A DNA stretch of 64,000 nucleotides from Planctomycetota bacterium (GCA_029260755.1 JAJDCQ010000091.1:62001-126000), one strand, 5' to 3'. Numbered from the stretch's first letter, positions 33,392 through 42,778 are shown. The notes: generated by a model not told the origin, from the sequence alone. Program-made: numbers and translations.

Positions 33392-35746
33392 ATGCCGAAG
33401 CTCCTCGTTCACGATGCCGACCAGCGCGTGGTCGTCGACCTGGGCGAACAGCCCGTCACGCTCGGGCGCGATCCCGATGTCGAGGTCCCCCTGCGGACCC
33501 CCGACGTCTCGCGGAAGCACTGCCGCGTCGAGAAGCGCAACGGCCGGTACGTCCTCCGCGACCTCGAGAGCAAGAACGGGACGCTCGTCAACGGGTTCCT
33601 CGTCCGGGAGCACGCCCTCTCCCCGGGCGACCGGATCCGGATCGGCGAGTCGCTCCTGATCTTCGCCGAGGACGCCGACCCGAGCGTCATCGCCTTCCTG
33701 AGCTGCGAGACGACCCTCGAGGATGGCCCCCCGCCGCCGTCGGGCGAGACGAAGGACAACCGCCACCGCACGCCCCGGGAGCGGCCGATCACGATCGACG
33801 CCTCGGCGATCACCGAGGCGGGGGACGGTCCGTTCCCCTCGACCGACACCCGCCCGATCGCCGCGGCGCTGCCGGCCGTCGAGATCGAGGACCCCGAGGG
33901 CGACCTGTCGGCGACCGTCCGGCTCGGCGTCTTCGGCGGCGCGCGCGGCGCCGACGCCGCCTCGATCCAGAGTCAGCTCCTGCGGCTCGCCCTCCTCGCC
34001 CAGACGATCTCGAGCGAGCTCGACCTCAATCGGCTCCTCGGCACGATCCTCGACACCCTCCTGTCGTTCACCGGGTTCGAGCGGGGGATGCTCCTGCTCC
34101 ACGACGACGCCGGGCAGCTCTGTCCCCGGGTCACGCGGTCGAACGACGGCCTCGAGCTCGACGCCGAGGCGAAGCTCTTCAGCAAGACGATCGTCGAGGC
34201 GGCGATGAACCGGAGGAACGTCGTCACGATCGGCGACCTCCAGACGGCGACCGGGGAGTTCCGTCCGACCGAGAGCTACCAGTCGCTCGGGATCCGGGCG
34301 GCCGTCTGCATGCCGCTCGTCGTGAGCACGCGCGCGCAGCGGATCGCCGCGGCCGCCCCACCGGAGTCCGAGCGCCGGCGCCGCGCTCTTCCGCCGTCGC
34401 TCCACGCGATCGGCGCGATCTACCTCGAGAGCCGCGCTCCGATCAGCGAGTACCCCGAGCTGACCCGCGAGATCCTCCAGCACGCGGCCGCCCAGGCGGC
34501 GATCGCCATCCAGAACGCGCGCCTCCACCACCAGGCGACGACCGACCAGCTCACCGGGCTCGTGAACCGCGGCTACTTCGAGCAGCTCCTCGAGGAGGAG
34601 CTCCGGCACTGTGGCCCGTCGCAGATCCCGTTCACGCTGATGATCTCGGACCTCGACCGGTTCAAGAACGTCAACGACGTTCACGGCCACCCGGTCGGAG
34701 ACGAGGTGCTGCGGGTCGTCGCGAACCTCGTCCGCGGGCTCCTCCGGGCGGAGGACGTCGCCGGGCGCTACGGCGGGGAGGAGTTCATCTATCTCCTCCC
34801 GGGGACCCTCGCGCCGCAGGCTCGGGTCGTCGCCGAGAAGGTCCGGCAGGCGGTCGCCAATCAGCATTTCAGCGTCCCCGAGCTGTCGGTCACGATCAGC
34901 CTCGGCATCGCCACCTTCCCGGGGCACGGCACCGAGAGCTCGGTGTTGATGAAGCGGGCCGACCAGGCGCTCTACCGGGCGAAGGAGACCGGGCGAAACC
35001 GGTTCGCCGTCTGGGACGAGTCGCTCGACCGGGTCGGGCGGCGCGCCGACCCGCTCGCCGGCATCCTGAGCGGCGACCTCGCCCGCGATCACCGCAACGT
35101 CCAGCTCCTGCTCCGCACGATCGACCTCGTCCGGACCGCCCCGAGCTTCGAGGACATGGTCGAGGCGGCCCTCGACAACATCCTCGAGTTCACCGGCGCC
35201 GAGCGCGCCCTCCTCTTCCAGCGCAAGACGCGCGGCGGGCTCGGCCTGACGGCGGTCCGGCTGCGCGGCGGCAAGGACGACCATCCGACGACGGTGCAGT
35301 GGAGCCGGTCGGTCGCCATGCGCGCGGTGAAGGAGCGCCGGAGCTGCTGCATCATCGACTGCCCCGGCGGCAAGGGCCTCTCGGGCGAGGTCGTCCGGAG
35401 CAGCAGCATGGACACCCTCAAGCTCCACACCGTCATGTGCGTCCCGCTCGAGGTGCGCGAAGCGATCGTCGGGGCGATCTACGTCGACGACAAGATCGCG
35501 AACAAGGAGTTCGGCCACGCGGACCTCGTCTTCTTCGAGGCGATCGCCAACCAGCTCGCCGTCGCGATCGCGAGCCGCGAGGAGGTGAGCCGCTCGGGCA
35601 GCTTCCGCGCGCCGTGGAGCGACGACGGCTCGCCGGCGGAGGGGGACTCCGGGTCGGCGAGCACCATCAGCCGGGCGACGGCCGAGGCGCTGCGCATCGA
35701 GAACGCGCGGCTCCGGCGCGTCCTCACCGAGCACGGCCTGCTCTGA
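33392..35746 (+). CDS. FHA-GAF-GGDEF-GAF diguanylate cyclase
   Basis: A 784-residue cytoplasmic signalling enzyme that should make c-di-GMP from GTP. An FHA domain (about 20-92; GR at 25-26, SRKH at 40-43, NGTLVNG at 62-68) binds phosphothreonine and could link it to the window's Ser/Thr kinases. A GAF domain (about 200-375) comes next. The GGDEF domain (about 383-545) has an intact active site, GGEEF at 461-465, and the inhibitory I-site RAED (452-455). A second GAF domain (about 570-735) is C-terminal, an unusual place. The tail ends in a short coiled coil. The ATG at 33392 was chosen because the FHA starts right after it. The gene is followed closely by the lipase-maturation-factor gene. 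Confidence 0.95.
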   Translation: MPKLLVHDADQRVVVDLGEQPVTLGRDPDVEVPLRTPDVSRKHCRVEKRNGRYVLRDLESKNGTLVNGFLVREHALSPGDRIRIGESLLIFAEDADPSVIAFLSCETTLEDGPPPPSGETKDNRHRTPRERPITIDASAITEAGDGPFPSTDTRPIAAALPAVEIEDPEGDLSATVRLGVFGGARGADAASIQSQLLRLALLAQTISSELDLNRLLGTILDTLLSFTGFERGMLLLHDDAGQLCPRVTRSNDGLELDAEAKLFSKTIVEAAMNRRNVVTIGDLQTATGEFRPTESYQSLGIRAAVCMPLVVSTRAQRIAAAAPPESERRRRALPPSLHAIGAIYLESRAPISEYPELTREILQHAAAQAAIAIQNARLHHQATTDQLTGLVNRGYFEQLLEEELRHCGPSQIPFTLMISDLDRFKNVNDVHGHPVGDEVLRVVANLVRGLLRAEDVAGRYGGEEFIYLLPGTLAPQARVVAEKVRQAVANQHFSVPELSVTISLGIATFPGHGTESSVLMKRADQALYRAKETGRNRFAVWDESLDRVGRRADPLAGILSGDLARDHRNVQLLLRTIDLVRTAPSFEDMVEAALDNILEFTGAERALLFQRKTRGGLGLTAVRLRGGKDDHPTTVQWSRSVAMRAVKERRSCCIIDCPGGKGLSGEVVRSSSMDTLKLHTVMCVPLEVREAIVGAIYVDDKIANKEFGHADLVFFEAIANQLAVAIASREEVSRSGSFRAPWSDDGSPAEGDSGSASTISRATAEALRIENARLRRVLTEHGLL

Positions 35747-35775
35747 GCGGGCTGGCCGGCGTCGGGGAGGCGGCG

Positions 35776-37497
35776 ATGAGCGAGCCAGTCCCGACGCCCG
35801 ACGCGACGCGGCCATCACCGGAGCCGCCGTCGCCGACCGACGCGACACCGCCGCCGCCGACACGGACCGACCCGACGACGACGACGGACCCGCCCGCCGA
35901 GAGCTTCCTCCTCGCCCGCTGGCTCTTTCTTCGCCTCGTCGCGGTCGGCTTCGCGGCGAGCTTCCTCTCGCTCGCGGGCCAGATCGATGGGCTGATCGGT
36001 CCCCGCGGAATCCTCCCCGCGCGCGACCGCCTCGCGGCGATCGCCCAGGCCGAGGGCGGCCCGCTCGCGAGCTTCCTCGCCGGACCGTCGCTCCTGTGGC
36101 TCGACGCGGGGCCGGTCGGGCTCGGCGTGATCGTCTGGGGCGGCCTCGCCGCCGCGGGCTTGCTCCTGGCGAACTTGTGGCCGCGGGCGAGCGTCCTCGC
36201 CTGCTGGGCGTTCTTCCTCTCGTTCGTCGCGGTGGCCGGGGACTTCTCGGCGTTCCAGTCCGACGGACTGCTCCTCGAGATGGCGCTCGTCGGGGCGCTC
36301 GTGGCGCCGCCGGGGCTGCGCCCCGGGTTCGGTCGAGACACCCCGCCGAGTCGCCTCGCCCTCCTCGTCGTGCGCTGGCTCCTGATCCGTCTGATGCTCG
36401 GTCCCGGGCTCAGCAAGCTCCTCTCGGCCGACGGCTCGTGGCGGACGCTCACGGCGCTCCACGACTACTACGAGAACGCGCCGTTCCCGACGTGGGTCGG
36501 CTGGTGGGTGAGCCACCTCCCGGGTCCGGTCCACTCGCTTGCCTGCCTGTTCACCCTCGTCGTCGAGGTCGCCCTCGCCCCGCTCGTCCTCCTCGGTCGC
36601 CGCCTCCGCCTCGTCGCGTTCTTCCCCTGGGTGGCCCTCCAGCTCGGGATCGCGCTCACCGGGAGCTACAGCTTCCTTAACGGGAGCGCGATCGCGATCG
36701 CCCTCTTCTGCGTCGACGACGCGAGGTTCGAGGGCTGGGTGGCGTCGCTGCGGTGTCGGGCGGCGAGCTCGCCGCGATGGCGACGGATCGCGGACCGATT
36801 CGGGGCAAGCCCGGCGGCGACCGCGTCCGCGGCGGAGGCGCCGGCCGCGCCATCGGGTGGCGGAGCGAGGCCCGGAGCGGTCGCAGGCGCGAGGCGCGTC
36901 TGGGCGGGGGTCGCGGGCGGGGTGCTCCTCTACGTCTCGACGCTCGAGATGCTCGGGCTCTTCTTCGCCATCGACGACCTGCCCGCTCCGCTCCGGGCGC
37001 CCGTCGAGACGGCGGCGCCCTTCCGCAGCGCCAACGGCTACTCCCTCTTCGCCGCGATGACCCACGACCGACCGCAGCTCGAGCTCGAGGAGGCCGGTCC
37101 CGACGAGGTGTGGCGACCCTACCGATGGCGCTGGCAGCCGCAGGCGCTCGACGCCCGCCCCTCGTTCATGGCGCCGCACCTTCCGCGCCTCGACTGGAAC
37201 CTCTGGTTCGCCGCGAGCATCCCCGGCGGGCCGCGGCGATGGCAGGTGCCGGTGGCGGCGGCGCGACGCCTCGCCCGGCGCGAGCCCGCGGCGCTCGCTC
37301 TGGTCGCCGCGCCGCCGACGCCGGAGCCGGGCGAGTGGATCCGCTTCCAGCTCGTCCGCTATCGGTTCACGACGATCGAGGAATGGTGGGAAACGGGTCG
37401 GTACTGGGAGCGTGAACCATTGGGGGAGGACTGGGCGCCGCCGATGGCGATCACCGCCTCGAAGCGACCGAGTGAGTCGCCGGGCGAGCGACGTTGA
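35776..37497 (+). CDS. Lipase maturation factor (LMF1)-like membrane protein
   Basis: A 573-residue polytopic protein starting at an ATG with GGGGAGG five bases upstream. A Pro/Thr-rich leader of about 42 residues precedes around nine hydrophobic segments. The family signatures are FQSDGLLLEMALVGAL, the helix with MLGPGLSKLLSADGSWRTL, and HDYYENAPFPTWVGWW, followed by the soluble C-terminus with QLVRYRFTTIEEWWETGRYW. In vertebrates LMF1 helps fold secreted lipases in the ER; the bacterial members are uncharacterised and are assumed to act in the inner membrane. The gene begins 29 nt after the cyclase and may be co-transcribed with it. Confidence 0.9.
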   Translation: MSEPVPTPDATRPSPEPPSPTDATPPPPTRTDPTTTTDPPAESFLLARWLFLRLVAVGFAASFLSLAGQIDGLIGPRGILPARDRLAAIAQAEGGPLASFLAGPSLLWLDAGPVGLGVIVWGGLAAAGLLLANLWPRASVLACWAFFLSFVAVAGDFSAFQSDGLLLEMALVGALVAPPGLRPGFGRDTPPSRLALLVVRWLLIRLMLGPGLSKLLSADGSWRTLTALHDYYENAPFPTWVGWWVSHLPGPVHSLACLFTLVVEVALAPLVLLGRRLRLVAFFPWVALQLGIALTGSYSFLNGSAIAIALFCVDDARFEGWVASLRCRAASSPRWRRIADRFGASPAATASAAEAPAAPSGGGARPGAVAGARRVWAGVAGGVLLYVSTLEMLGLFFAIDDLPAPLRAPVETAAPFRSANGYSLFAAMTHDRPQLELEEAGPDEVWRPYRWRWQPQALDARPSFMAPHLPRLDWNLWFAASIPGGPRRWQVPVAAARRLARREPAALALVAAPPTPEPGEWIRFQLVRYRFTTIEEWWETGRYWEREPLGEDWAPPMAITASKRPSESPGERR

Positions 37498-37543
37498 GCG
37501 CTGCCCGGCTTGATGTTGCGGGCGTCGCGTTCGCGCTCGTGGT

Positions 37544-37572
37544 TTGACGCTCCCATGCAACCCACCTACAAT
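37544..37572 (+). promoter_or_regulatory. Sigma70-type promoter of the htrA cluster
   Basis: TTGACG (37544-37549; five of six), a 17-bp spacer and TACAAT (37567-37572; five of six). Transcription should start about 37579-37580, on the GTG codon of the next gene, so its mRNA would be leaderless. Confidence 0.7.
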
Positions 37573-37578
37573 CCGAGG

Positions 37579-38664
37579 GTGTCCGCCTCCGGTCGTCTCC
37601 CGCTCTCGGCCGTCCGCAGCGCCGTCGTCGTCGCCCTCGTGGGCGCCTTCCTCGGGGTCGCCGCGGGATCGCTCGCCGCCGACGGCGACCGCGCCCGCGA
37701 GATCGCCCGCGCCGTCGAGCGCCGTCAGCAGGCGCTCATCGCGCGCCTCGAGGCGAGCGTCGTCACGATCGCCGTGAGGCGCGATGACGTCCTCCCCGAC
37801 GGCGTCCTCCCGCGGCAACGCGACGAGCGACCGGGACCGGTCCTCGGCAGCGGGTCCGGCGTGATCATCAGCGAGCGCGGCCACATCCTCACCAACGAGC
37901 ACGTCGTCGCCGACGCCAAGACGGTGCTGATCGGCCTCGCCGACGGCCGCTCGCTCGAGGCGCGCGTCCTCGGACGCGATCGGACCGGCGACCTGGCCGT
38001 GGCGAAGCTGCCCGAGGACGTCTACGCGGCGGTCGCCCTCGGCGACTCCGACGCCCTCCGCGTCGGCGAGCGGGTGCTCGCGATGGGCGACCCGTTCGGG
38101 CTGAGCCGCGACAACACGCCCGCGGCGAGCATCGGGATCGTCAGCGGTCTCCACCGCTATCAGGGCGGGAGCCGGATCTACGGCGACGCGATCCAGGTCG
38201 ACGCCGCCCTCAACCCGGGGAACAGCGGCGGACCGCTCTTCAACATGCGCGGCGAGCTGATCGGGATCAACGGGCGCATCTCGATCCGCGGGGGCGAGCG
38301 GGTGAACGTCGGCGTCGGCTTCGCCGTCTCGATCAACCAGATCAAGCTCGTCCTCGACGAGATGACCCGCGGCCGCGACGTGCGCCACGCGTTCCTCGGC
38401 GTCCGCTTCCGGCTCGAGAACACCGACTCCGAGGGCGGCGTCATCATCGAGGAGGTCCTCCCCGCGACGAGCGCCGCCCGGGCAGGGCTCCGGGCGGGCG
38501 ACCGGGTCCTCGAGTTCGAGGGACGGATGATCCGCAACCCGACGCGCTTCCAGAACTACATCAGCGTCCTCCCCGCCGGCCGCAAGATCGGCCTCGTGAT
38601 CAAGCGGGGCGAGGAGCTCATCGCCAAGGAGCTCGTCCTCGGCCCGCGCCCGGAGCCGCGCTGA
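37579..38664 (+). CDS. HtrA/DegP-type periplasmic serine protease, catalytically intact
   Basis: A 361-residue exported protease for misfolded envelope proteins. An N-terminal hydrophobic signal/anchor (about 11-34) precedes the trypsin-like domain with a complete triad: His108 in LTNEHVV, Asp138 in DRTGDLAV and Ser216 in NPGNSGGPL. One PDZ domain (about 270-350) follows. I place the start at GTG 37579 because a good promoter's -10 box ends only six bases upstream; the ATG at 37555 would lie between the -35 and -10 and could not be on the transcript. The stop overlaps the next gene's ATG by one base. It heads a row of three HtrA-like genes of which only this one keeps the triad. Confidence 0.92.
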   Translation: MSASGRLPLSAVRSAVVVALVGAFLGVAAGSLAADGDRAREIARAVERRQQALIARLEASVVTIAVRRDDVLPDGVLPRQRDERPGPVLGSGSGVIISERGHILTNEHVVADAKTVLIGLADGRSLEARVLGRDRTGDLAVAKLPEDVYAAVALGDSDALRVGERVLAMGDPFGLSRDNTPAASIGIVSGLHRYQGGSRIYGDAIQVDAALNPGNSGGPLFNMRGELIGINGRISIRGGERVNVGVGFAVSINQIKLVLDEMTRGRDVRHAFLGVRFRLENTDSEGGVIIEEVLPATSAARAGLRAGDRVLEFEGRMIRNPTRFQNYISVLPAGRKIGLVIKRGEELIAKELVLGPRPEPR

Positions 38665-39788
38665 TGAGAACGCGTCGGGTCGGGCTCGCCTTCGCCCTCG
38701 GCCTCGGACTCGCCGGGTCGCTGGCCGCGTCGCTGCCACGCGCGACCGCGGCGGCCGACGCGGAGCCGACGCCGCTCGACACCACCCTGCTTCGCCTCGT
38801 CGAGCGGGTCGGGCCCGGCGTCGTCCGCGTCGAGGTGAGCGGCGAGCGCCGCCTCGATGTCGGCCCCGGCTCCGACGAGGAGTTCCCCGAGCTGCCCGAG
38901 TTCTTCCGGCTGCTTCGCCGCCTCTTCGAGAACCCGCGCAAGGGGCGGGACGCCGACGGCGACGACATCGAGAGCGGGTCGGGCACGATCATCGACGCCG
39001 AGGGGACGGTGCTGACGCACGCGGCGCTCGTCGCCTTCCACGAGCCCCGGATCCGGATCCACCTGCCAGACGGACGGCAGCGCGACGGACGCGTCCTCGG
39101 CCGCGACCGCGAGCTCGACGTCGCGATGATCGCGATCGAGGCGCGCGCGGCGGATCGCTTCGACCCCGTGCCGTTCGGACCGAGCGAGGAGCTCACGCCC
39201 GGTCGATTCGTCGCGGCGTTCGGCAACCCGTTCGGGCTCGGTCGCGACAGCACGCCGTCGGTGAGCCTGGGCGTCGTCACGGCGATCCGTCGGATCGAGG
39301 CGCACGACGCGGTCTACCGCCGGCGCGCGATCCAGTTCGACGCCGCCGTGAACCCGGGCAACCACGGGGGACCGATCGTCGACCGGCGCGGCCGCCTCGT
39401 CGGCGTGATCGCGCCGCTCGTCCAGAGCCCGCGCACGAACGCCATGATCGGCTACGCGATCCCCGCCCACGTGATCCACGAGCGCCTCGACGACCTCCGC
39501 GAGCCGTCCGATCCCGCGAGCCTCGGCGTCCTGATTCGCCCCGACGCCGGCGGTCCCGACGGCGTGGCGATCGAGCGCGTGGTCCCCGATGGGCCCGCCG
39601 AGCGCGCGGGGCTCATCGACGGCGACGTCATCGTGAGCCTCGGCGGCGCCCCCCTCGTCTCCTACGACGAGCTCGTCGCGGTCATGGAGAAGCGCGTCGC
39701 CGGGGAGCGGGTGACCGTCGTGATCCGGCGCGACGGCGCGACCCGCGCGGTCGAGATCCTCCTCGGCATCCGGCGGGAGAAGCGATGA
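38664..39788 (+). CDS. HtrA-like protein lacking catalytic His and Ser (pseudoprotease)
   Basis: A 374-residue exported protein. A signal peptide (about 5-32) is followed by a trypsin-like HtrA fold (about 40-260) and a PDZ domain (about 275-370). Compared with the protease upstream, the catalytic His is Ala121 (VLTHAALV), Asp152 is kept (DRELDVAM), and the catalytic Ser is His234 (NPGNHGGPI). With both residues gone, hydrolysis by the usual mechanism is not possible. The fold signatures (FGNPFGL, the NPGNxGGP loop and the C-terminal PDZ) are well kept, so a structural, chaperone-like or regulatory role, perhaps in a mixed oligomer with the neighbour, is likely. It overlaps both flanking genes by 1-4 nt. 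Confidence 0.9.
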   Translation: MRTRRVGLAFALGLGLAGSLAASLPRATAAADAEPTPLDTTLLRLVERVGPGVVRVEVSGERRLDVGPGSDEEFPELPEFFRLLRRLFENPRKGRDADGDDIESGSGTIIDAEGTVLTHAALVAFHEPRIRIHLPDGRQRDGRVLGRDRELDVAMIAIEARAADRFDPVPFGPSEELTPGRFVAAFGNPFGLGRDSTPSVSLGVVTAIRRIEAHDAVYRRRAIQFDAAVNPGNHGGPIVDRRGRLVGVIAPLVQSPRTNAMIGYAIPAHVIHERLDDLREPSDPASLGVLIRPDAGGPDGVAIERVVPDGPAERAGLIDGDVIVSLGGAPLVSYDELVAVMEKRVAGERVTVVIRRDGATRAVEILLGIRREKR

Positions 39789-40927
39789 GCGGACCGGCGC
39801 GAGGATCGCGGTCGTCCGTCGCCGCGCTCCCCTTCCTGCTCGCCGCCGCGGTCGCCGTGGCGTCGGTCGGCGCCGGGCGCGACCGGGTCCTCGCCGACGA
39901 CGAGACGGCGCCGGCCGAGGAGCCGCTCGACGAGGCCGCCGCCGTCGAGGAGGTGCTCGTCGAGGCGTCGCGGATCGCCGCGCGGTCGATCGTGAGCCTC
40001 GAGCTCGTCGACGACGACGGCGCCGGCGCCGACGGCGCCGAGGACGGCGACGGGCCGAGCCTCGATGACCTGCTCCGTCTCCTGCCGCGCCGACGGCTCG
40101 GCGGTCCGGCGGCCGGGCCGGTCAGCGCGGTCCTCCTCGATGAGGAGGGGACGCTCGTGACCGCCCTCGAGCACTTCCCCCGGGCGATCCGGACCCTGAA
40201 GGCGACCCTGCCCGATGGACGGCAGGTCGACGCGGAGCCTCGCGGGATCGACTACCGCCTCCGCCTCGTCGTGTTCGCGCTCCCCGATGGATGGAAGGAC
40301 GGCGTCGATCCCGCTCGGGTCCGTCCGATCGCGTTCCGATCCGATGGCGAGGCGCCGACGCCGGGGACCTTCTGCGCCGCGCTCGGCGCCGGCTACGGCG
40401 AGCCGGGCAAGCCGTCGGTCACCTTCGGCCTGGTCAGCGCGTCCGACCGGTTCTTCGGGCGGGCGCTCCAGACCGATGCGAAGGTCGACCGGGGCAGCCG
40501 CGGGGGCGCCCTCATCGACCTCGACGGGCGCCTCCTCGGGGTGCCGGTCCAGATGGACCTCCGGGCGGGCAGCAACTCCGGCGTCGCGTTCGCGGTGCAC
40601 GCGGCGCTGATCCGCGAGCTGATTCCGAGGCTCCGGACGGGCGAGGACCTCCTCCCGTCGTTCCTCGGGGTGACCCTCCCGGTCGTCGACCGCGTCGACA
40701 CCCTCCCCGGCGTTCCCGTGTTCGACGTCGTCGCCGAGACCGCCGCGGCGACCGCGGGCATCCGCACGGGCGATCGGATCCTCGCCGTGGACGGCACCGC
40801 GCTCCGAGGTAGCAACGACCTGCGCCGAGTCCTGGGGCTGGCGCCGTCGGGCACCAAGCTGCTCCTGACGGTTCGCCGCCGGACCGAGGACCTCGAGGTC
40901 GCCGTCACCCTCGGAACCCGCTCCTGA
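39785..40927 (+). CDS. HtrA-like protein lacking the catalytic triad (pseudoprotease)
   Basis: A 380-residue exported protein whose ATG overlaps the preceding stop. A signal peptide (about 10-38) precedes an acidic segment (about 74-92) and a divergent HtrA fold with a PDZ domain (about 285-375). In place of the Ser loop stands DRGSRGGAL (Arg239 instead of Ser); the Asp position is Arg160 (DYRLRLVVF); the His position is Glu129, with His130 next to it. It is more diverged than its neighbour and is certainly not a standard serine protease. Co-transcription and tight coupling with the intact HtrA suggest that it works together with it. Confidence 0.85.
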   Translation: MSGPARGSRSSVAALPFLLAAAVAVASVGAGRDRVLADDETAPAEEPLDEAAAVEEVLVEASRIAARSIVSLELVDDDGAGADGAEDGDGPSLDDLLRLLPRRRLGGPAAGPVSAVLLDEEGTLVTALEHFPRAIRTLKATLPDGRQVDAEPRGIDYRLRLVVFALPDGWKDGVDPARVRPIAFRSDGEAPTPGTFCAALGAGYGEPGKPSVTFGLVSASDRFFGRALQTDAKVDRGSRGGALIDLDGRLLGVPVQMDLRAGSNSGVAFAVHAALIRELIPRLRTGEDLLPSFLGVTLPVVDRVDTLPGVPVFDVVAETAAATAGIRTGDRILAVDGTALRGSNDLRRVLGLAPSGTKLLLTVRRRTEDLEVAVTLGTRS

Positions 40928-40941
40928 GCCCGACCGGGCTC
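40926..40941 (+). terminator. Possible weak terminator hairpin
   Basis: GAGCCCG and CGGGCTC form a perfect 7-bp inverted repeat with a 2-nt centre overlapping the stop codon of the third htrA-like gene. No T tract follows (GACAAAACC), so it may only stabilise the mRNA end. Confidence 0.3.
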
Positions 40942-41128
40942 GACAAAACCCGAACGACATTTCGCACGACCGTAAGGCATTTCTGAGAAGCGACTTACCT
41001 CCCGACGCGTGACGCGTGCGCCGTCTGGCCATCTCGGGCCAAACATCTCGTCGCGGTCGCCGTATCACCAGTGAACGAAACGGCTCGCATCGATCGCGGG
41101 CCGACCGAATCGCTCGAGGAGCCTTCGA

Positions 41129-42778
41129 ATGCGACACCTCCCGGCCGCCCTCCTCTGCGGCGCCCTCGTCCTCGCGGGTCCGACGCTGGCCGTCGCCGCG
41201 CCGCGCGCGGACGACCCCGAGAAGACGCGCTCGATGCGCGGCGAGCTCGAGGACATCCTCAACCTGATGGCGCGGCACGACGCCGCCGCCGGTCGGATCG
41301 TGATCCGCGACGAGGTCCGCGAGGAGCTCCAGGGCGTCCCGCTCGACCTGATCCTCAATCAGATCGCCAAGGGAAACGACGACGGGACCCTCTCGCTTCG
41401 CGAGGACGTCGACGTCACGCCCTACATGGAGATGATCCGCGGCTTCATGGCGAGCGGCGACGGGATGGCCCGACTCGAGCGGATCCGCAAGACGCTCGAG
41501 AAGGCCTTCGAGGGACGTGAGGCGCCCGTTCCGATCCCCACGGAGGAGAAGTTCCGCGGGACGATTGAGCGGTTCATCGCGGGCCTCGACTCGCCCGACG
41601 GCCCCGACCTCAGCCCCGAGCCGAAGAAGACCGAGCCCGCCCCGGCGCCGAAGAAGACCACGCCGAAGAAGGCGACGCCGGCCCCCGCCCCCAAGGCGCA
41701 GCCCAAGGCGCAGCCGCGGGCGCAGCCGCGGGCGGGCAGCGGCGGGAACGAGGAAGGTCTCCGGCGTCGCTTCGGGCTCGCCCCGAAGGAGGGCGGCGGG
41801 GCCGAGCCGCGCGGGCCGAGCCGCGCCGAGCGCGATCGCCTCCTCCAGCTCGAGCGCCAGGCCGAGAAGCTCGAGCGTGAGCTGCGCGAGATGCGGCGCG
41901 AGATGGAGCGCCTCCGCGGCGGCGGCGACGACGACGATCCGCGTCGCTCTCCGCGCAACGAGCTCGAGCGATGGGGCCGCCTCTTCGAAGGCTTCGCGCC
42001 GCGCGGTCCCGAGGACTTCCGGCGCATGGGCAAGCTCTTCGAGGAGCTCCGCCCGAAGAGCCCCGAGGACTTCGACCGGATGCGCAAGCTCTTCGAGGGC
42101 GTCGCTCCGCGGAGCCCCGAGGACCTCGAGCGTCTCCGGAAGATGTGGGAGAGCTTCGGGCCGAAGGAGCCCGAGGACTTCGACCGGATGCGCAAGATGT
42201 TCGAGCGCTTCGGCCGCGAGGGCAGCCCCCGCGAGCCCGACCGTGGTCCTGGCCCCCGGCTGCCCTTCGGCGACGGGTTCGGCAAGGGCGGCCCCGACCT
42301 CGGCGAGCTCCTCGCCGACCTGAAGGCCTTCGGGAAGCTGCTCCAGCTCTTCGACCTCGGCGAGGTGATCCAGCTCGTCGGGAAGGTCGACTGGCCGAAG
42401 CTGTTCGAGGCCTTCCAGGGCGGCGGCTTCGACATGAACGCGATCCTCGGCGTCCTCGCCGAGTCGATGGACCCCGAGGACTTCGAGATGGTCATCGGGC
42501 GCGTGTTCGACTTCCTCCAGTCCGAGGAGGGACAGCGCGTCCAGGCTCGGCTCGAGGAGCTGATCGAGCGCATCCAGACGTTCCTCGAGTCCGACGCCGG
42601 CAAGCGGATCCAGGAGGGCCTCGAGCGGCTCCTCGGCGGCTTCGGCGGCGGCAAGGGCGGCGACGAAGGCGCCGGCGAGCCGCGCGCGGAGAAGAAGCCC
42701 GGGAGCGCGCGCGAGGCGCCCGCCCCGAAGCGGTCGCCCGCGAAGAAGGCGCCGGTCGACGGGCGGAGGTTCTTCTAG
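41129..42778 (+). CDS. Exported protein with tandem 18-residue repeats, unknown function
   Basis: A 549-residue protein. A signal peptide (about 1-24) is followed by a helical domain (about 30-150), a Lys/Pro/Ala-rich linker (about 163-202), a coiled coil (about 230-265), four 18-residue repeats (286-357) of the form FEGFAPRGPEDFRRMGKL, and a C-terminal helical region (about 385-505). The C-terminus is basic (ending in RRFF). It resembles no family that I know. Gene position between the htrA cluster and the second sigma/anti-sigma operon suggests an envelope role. The ATG lies 6 nt after GAGGAGCC. The 201-nt upstream gap is locally A+T-richer and may hold its own promoter. Confidence 0.82.
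   Translation: MRHLPAALLCGALVLAGPTLAVAAPRADDPEKTRSMRGELEDILNLMARHDAAAGRIVIRDEVREELQGVPLDLILNQIAKGNDDGTLSLREDVDVTPYMEMIRGFMASGDGMARLERIRKTLEKAFEGREAPVPIPTEEKFRGTIERFIAGLDSPDGPDLSPEPKKTEPAPAPKKTTPKKATPAPAPKAQPKAQPRAQPRAGSGGNEEGLRRRFGLAPKEGGGAEPRGPSRAERDRLLQLERQAEKLERELREMRREMERLRGGGDDDDPRRSPRNELERWGRLFEGFAPRGPEDFRRMGKLFEELRPKSPEDFDRMRKLFEGVAPRSPEDLERLRKMWESFGPKEPEDFDRMRKMFERFGREGSPREPDRGPGPRLPFGDGFGKGGPDLGELLADLKAFGKLLQLFDLGEVIQLVGKVDWPKLFEAFQGGGFDMNAILGVLAESMDPEDFEMVIGRVFDFLQSEEGQRVQARLEELIERIQTFLESDAGKRIQEGLERLLGGFGGGKGGDEGAGEPRAEKKPGSAREAPAPKRSPAKKAPVDGRRFF
41984..42199 (+). repeat. Four 54-bp coding tandem repeats
   Basis: Four units encode 18-residue repeats with a strongly conserved PEDF-x-RM core (residues 286-303, 304-321, 322-339, 340-357), followed by the start of a fifth. 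DNA identity is lower than protein similarity, so the repeats are old and under selection. Confidence 0.85.
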
